From assembly GCA_014238345.1 (NCBI GenBank), contig JABABF010000052.1, positions 1 through 6,897 of the forward strand: DNA of 6,897 nt. Direction: 5' to 3'. The DNA is from Gammaproteobacteria bacterium (GTDB lineage: Bacteria; Pseudomonadota; Gammaproteobacteria; JABABF01). The notes under the pieces are model-generated. The model did no database searches. It was not told the origin of the DNA and saw only the letters and a list, made by a program, of their open reading frames with translations. Position 1 is the first letter of the stretch. Each line of letters opens with the position of its first letter. Made by a program: the position numbers and the translations under genes. Below are positions 5,069-6,897 of this stretch, in pieces.

Positions 5069-6897
5069 ATGAGTCAGGACAGTAGCGGCGGCGATTACAT
5101 CCGCCTAAAAAAGGATGCCGACGGTATTGTCGAGCTGGTCTTCGATCAGCCCGACAAAAAAGTCAATGTGATGGGGGTCGCCTTTGATACGGCCTTCAAG
5201 GCGGCCATCGCCGAGCTGGAGGCGGACAAGGAAAACATCAAAGGCATTTACTTGTGTAGTGCCAAGCCGGGGCAGTTCTTCGCTGGCGGCGATGTCAAGG
5301 AGATGATGAACATGCCGCTGGACCAGTCCGCCGAAGAGCGGCGAGTGCTGTTCGATGCGATGATGGCGACCAAGCAGCCTTTTCGCCAATTGGAGACGCT
5401 GGGGGTGCCAGTGGCGGTGGGCATCAACGGGGCGGCGCTTGGCGGCGGCTATGAGATCTGTCTCGCTTGCCACCGCCGCTTTGCGCTGGATCATCCCTCG
5501 CTACAGGTCGGCTTGCCCGAATCGCAGTTGGGGCTGTTGCCGGGGGCGGGTGGCATCGTGCGCCTGACGCGGATGCTGGGGATGCAGGAGGCGATCACCC
5601 TGATTAGCACGGGCAAGCGCCTCAAGGCAGACCAAGCCTTGGCCAAGGGGTTGGTGGATGAGCTGGCCAGCAGTGAGGAAGAGATGCGCGACAAGGCGCG
5701 TGCTTGGCTGTTGTCTGAGCCGGAGCCAGTGCAGCCGTGGGATAAGAAGGGCTTTCGCATTCCCGGCGGTGCGCCGAAGGATGCGGCGGACGATCAGGGG
5801 TTACAGGGGCTGTTGTTCTTCGGCCCAGTCAATGTGATGAACCAGACGCATGGCAACATGCCAGCACAACGGGCTATCTTTGCGGCTATTTGCGATACGG
5901 CGCGGGTTGTGGATTTTGATACCGCCTCGGAAATCGAGACGCGCTATTTCCTGAAGTTGTTGCTCAGCCCGGTGGCGCGCAACATGATGACGACTTTCTT
6001 TGTGCAGATGAACGCTGTCAATAGCGGGCTGAGTCGACCCGAGGGCGTTCCCAAGCGCGAAGTGCGCCGCCTCGGCCTACTCGGTGCTGGGCAAATGGGG
6101 GCGGGGCTGGCGATGGCGGCGGCTCGCGCCGGGATCGAGGTGGTGCTCAAGGATGTTGATCAGGCTGCCGCCGAGCGCGGTGTTGACTATGTGCGCAAAG
6201 CCTGCGAGAAGAGCCGCCGCATTGACGAGCACAAGACAGCAGAGATTTTGGGGCGTATCCAGCCCACCGGGACGCTTGGCGACTTGGCAGATTGCGATGC
6301 CATCATTGAGGCGGTATTTGAAGATCGCGCCGTGAAGGCCAAGGTGAGCTCCGAGACCGAGGCCATCTTGGCCGAGGATGCGCTGTTCACCTCCAACACC
6401 TCAGCGTTGCCAATCACCGAATTAGCCGAGGCCACCCAGCGTCCAGAGAACTTCATTGGCATGCACTTTTTCTCACCAGCCGAGCGTATGCCGCTGGTCG
6501 AGATCATTCGCGGCGCGAAGACCTCTGATGAGACACTGGCGCGCACTTTCGACCTTGGTCGTCAGCTGGGCAAGACACCGATAGTTGTCAATGACGGAGT
6601 CGGCTTCTTCACCTCTCGCGTAATCGGCAAAATGATGGGGCAGGGGCTGTCGATGGTGACCGAGGGGGTGCCACCAGCGTTAATCGAGAACGCCGCCCGC
6701 TTTGCGGGTTATCCAGTCGGACCACTGGCGCTGATGGACGAGATCAGCTTGGATACTGCGATGAAGGCTTCCGGGCAAGCGATAGAGGATGCTACGGCGC
6801 GGGGTGAGACGATGGCGGAGACGGCTGTGTTGACGCTGTGTCGGCGCATGGTGCTGGAATTTGACCGCAAGGGGAAGGTTTTCGGCGGCGGTTTCTA
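5069..6897 (+). CDS. Bifunctional enoyl-CoA hydratase / 3-hydroxyacyl-CoA dehydrogenase (FadB/FadJ-type alpha subunit), C-terminus off the right edge
   Basis: Multifunctional beta-oxidation enzyme: hydrates trans-2-enoyl-CoA, then oxidises the 3-hydroxyacyl-CoA with NAD+, feeding the thiolase encoded upstream. The first 609 residues are visible, from a usual total of about 700-730. The crotonase domain (about 10-200) has FAGGD at 71-75 and ALGGGYE with E129 and GLPE with E151, aligned to E. coli FadB E119 and E139. A helical linker (about 215-330) leads to the NAD-binding domain with GAGQMG at 339-344 and D362, which favours NAD over NADP. SNTS (442-445) and GMHFFSP with H466, paired with E478, form the dehydrogenase site (E. 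coli H450/E462). VVNDGVGFFTSR begins the C-terminal 3-hydroxyacyl-CoA dehydrogenase domain. The start has AGGGA 5 nt upstream. No stop or frame break occurs up to the window edge. The family includes FadB, FadJ and lone relatives; I do not choose between them. Confidence 0.95.
   Translation, partial: MSQDSSGGDYIRLKKDADGIVELVFDQPDKKVNVMGVAFDTAFKAAIAELEADKENIKGIYLCSAKPGQFFAGGDVKEMMNMPLDQSAEERRVLFDAMMATKQPFRQLETLGVPVAVGINGAALGGGYEICLACHRRFALDHPSLQVGLPESQLGLLPGAGGIVRLTRMLGMQEAITLISTGKRLKADQALAKGLVDELASSEEEMRDKARAWLLSEPEPVQPWDKKGFRIPGGAPKDAADDQGLQGLLFFGPVNVMNQTHGNMPAQRAIFAAICDTARVVDFDTASEIETRYFLKLLLSPVARNMMTTFFVQMNAVNSGLSRPEGVPKREVRRLGLLGAGQMGAGLAMAAARAGIEVVLKDVDQAAAERGVDYVRKACEKSRRIDEHKTAEILGRIQPTGTLGDLADCDAIIEAVFEDRAVKAKVSSETEAILAEDALFTSNTSALPITELAEATQRPENFIGMHFFSPAERMPLVEIIRGAKTSDETLARTFDLGRQLGKTPIVVNDGVGFFTSRVIGKMMGQGLSMVTEGVPPALIENAARFAGYPVGPLALMDEISLDTAMKASGQAIEDATARGETMAETAVLTLCRRMVLEFDRKGKVFGGGF

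Noticed and set aside
5105..5494. 129-codon minus-strand open frame
   Set aside because: It is antisense to the conserved crotonase domain of the hydratase/dehydrogenase and has no recognisable features.

Overview
The window is a GC-rich (about 60-65% by eye) chromosomal segment, most likely from a gammaproteobacterium outside the Enterobacterales. The main reason is the order pepA <- | -> lptF-lptG with an RDD-family gene next to lptG, an arrangement I know from gammaproteobacteria such as Pseudomonas. LptF and LptG also imply an LPS-bearing outer membrane. The genus cannot be fixed from sequence alone.

Layout: (1) 1-1057, minus strand: the first 352 residues of leucyl aminopeptidase PepA, running off the left edge just before a metal-binding Glu. 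(2) 1058-1144: a compact divergent promoter region, with a -10 box for pepA on the minus strand and a perfect TATAAT for lptF on the plus strand. (3) 1145-3318: lptF and lptG, overlapping by ATGA, which encode the two membrane subunits of the LPS-exporting ABC transporter. (4) 3298-3768, minus strand: a small RDD-family membrane protein that overlaps the end of lptG tail-to-tail by 21 bp. (5) 3770-4981: a thiolase whose start codon lies one base from the start codon of the divergent RDD gene. (6) 5069 to the right edge: a FadB/FadJ-type enoyl-CoA hydratase / 3-hydroxyacyl-CoA dehydrogenase, cut after 609 residues.

Functionally there are three units: cytoplasmic peptide turnover (PepA), LPS transport to the cell surface (LptFG, working with LptB, LptC, LptA and LptDE encoded elsewhere), and a fatty-acid beta-oxidation pair. 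In that pair the dehydrogenase/hydratase makes 3-ketoacyl-CoA and the thiolase cleaves it. The thiolase comes first, as in fadIJ and unlike fadBA.

I see no RNA gene, mobile element, CRISPR array or defence-type cassette, and no evidence of a new multi-gene system. The points most worth a second look are a sharp drop in GC and codon bias inside pepA (about 1-240), a possible leaderless lptF transcript, and the very tight divergent and convergent overlaps around the RDD gene.
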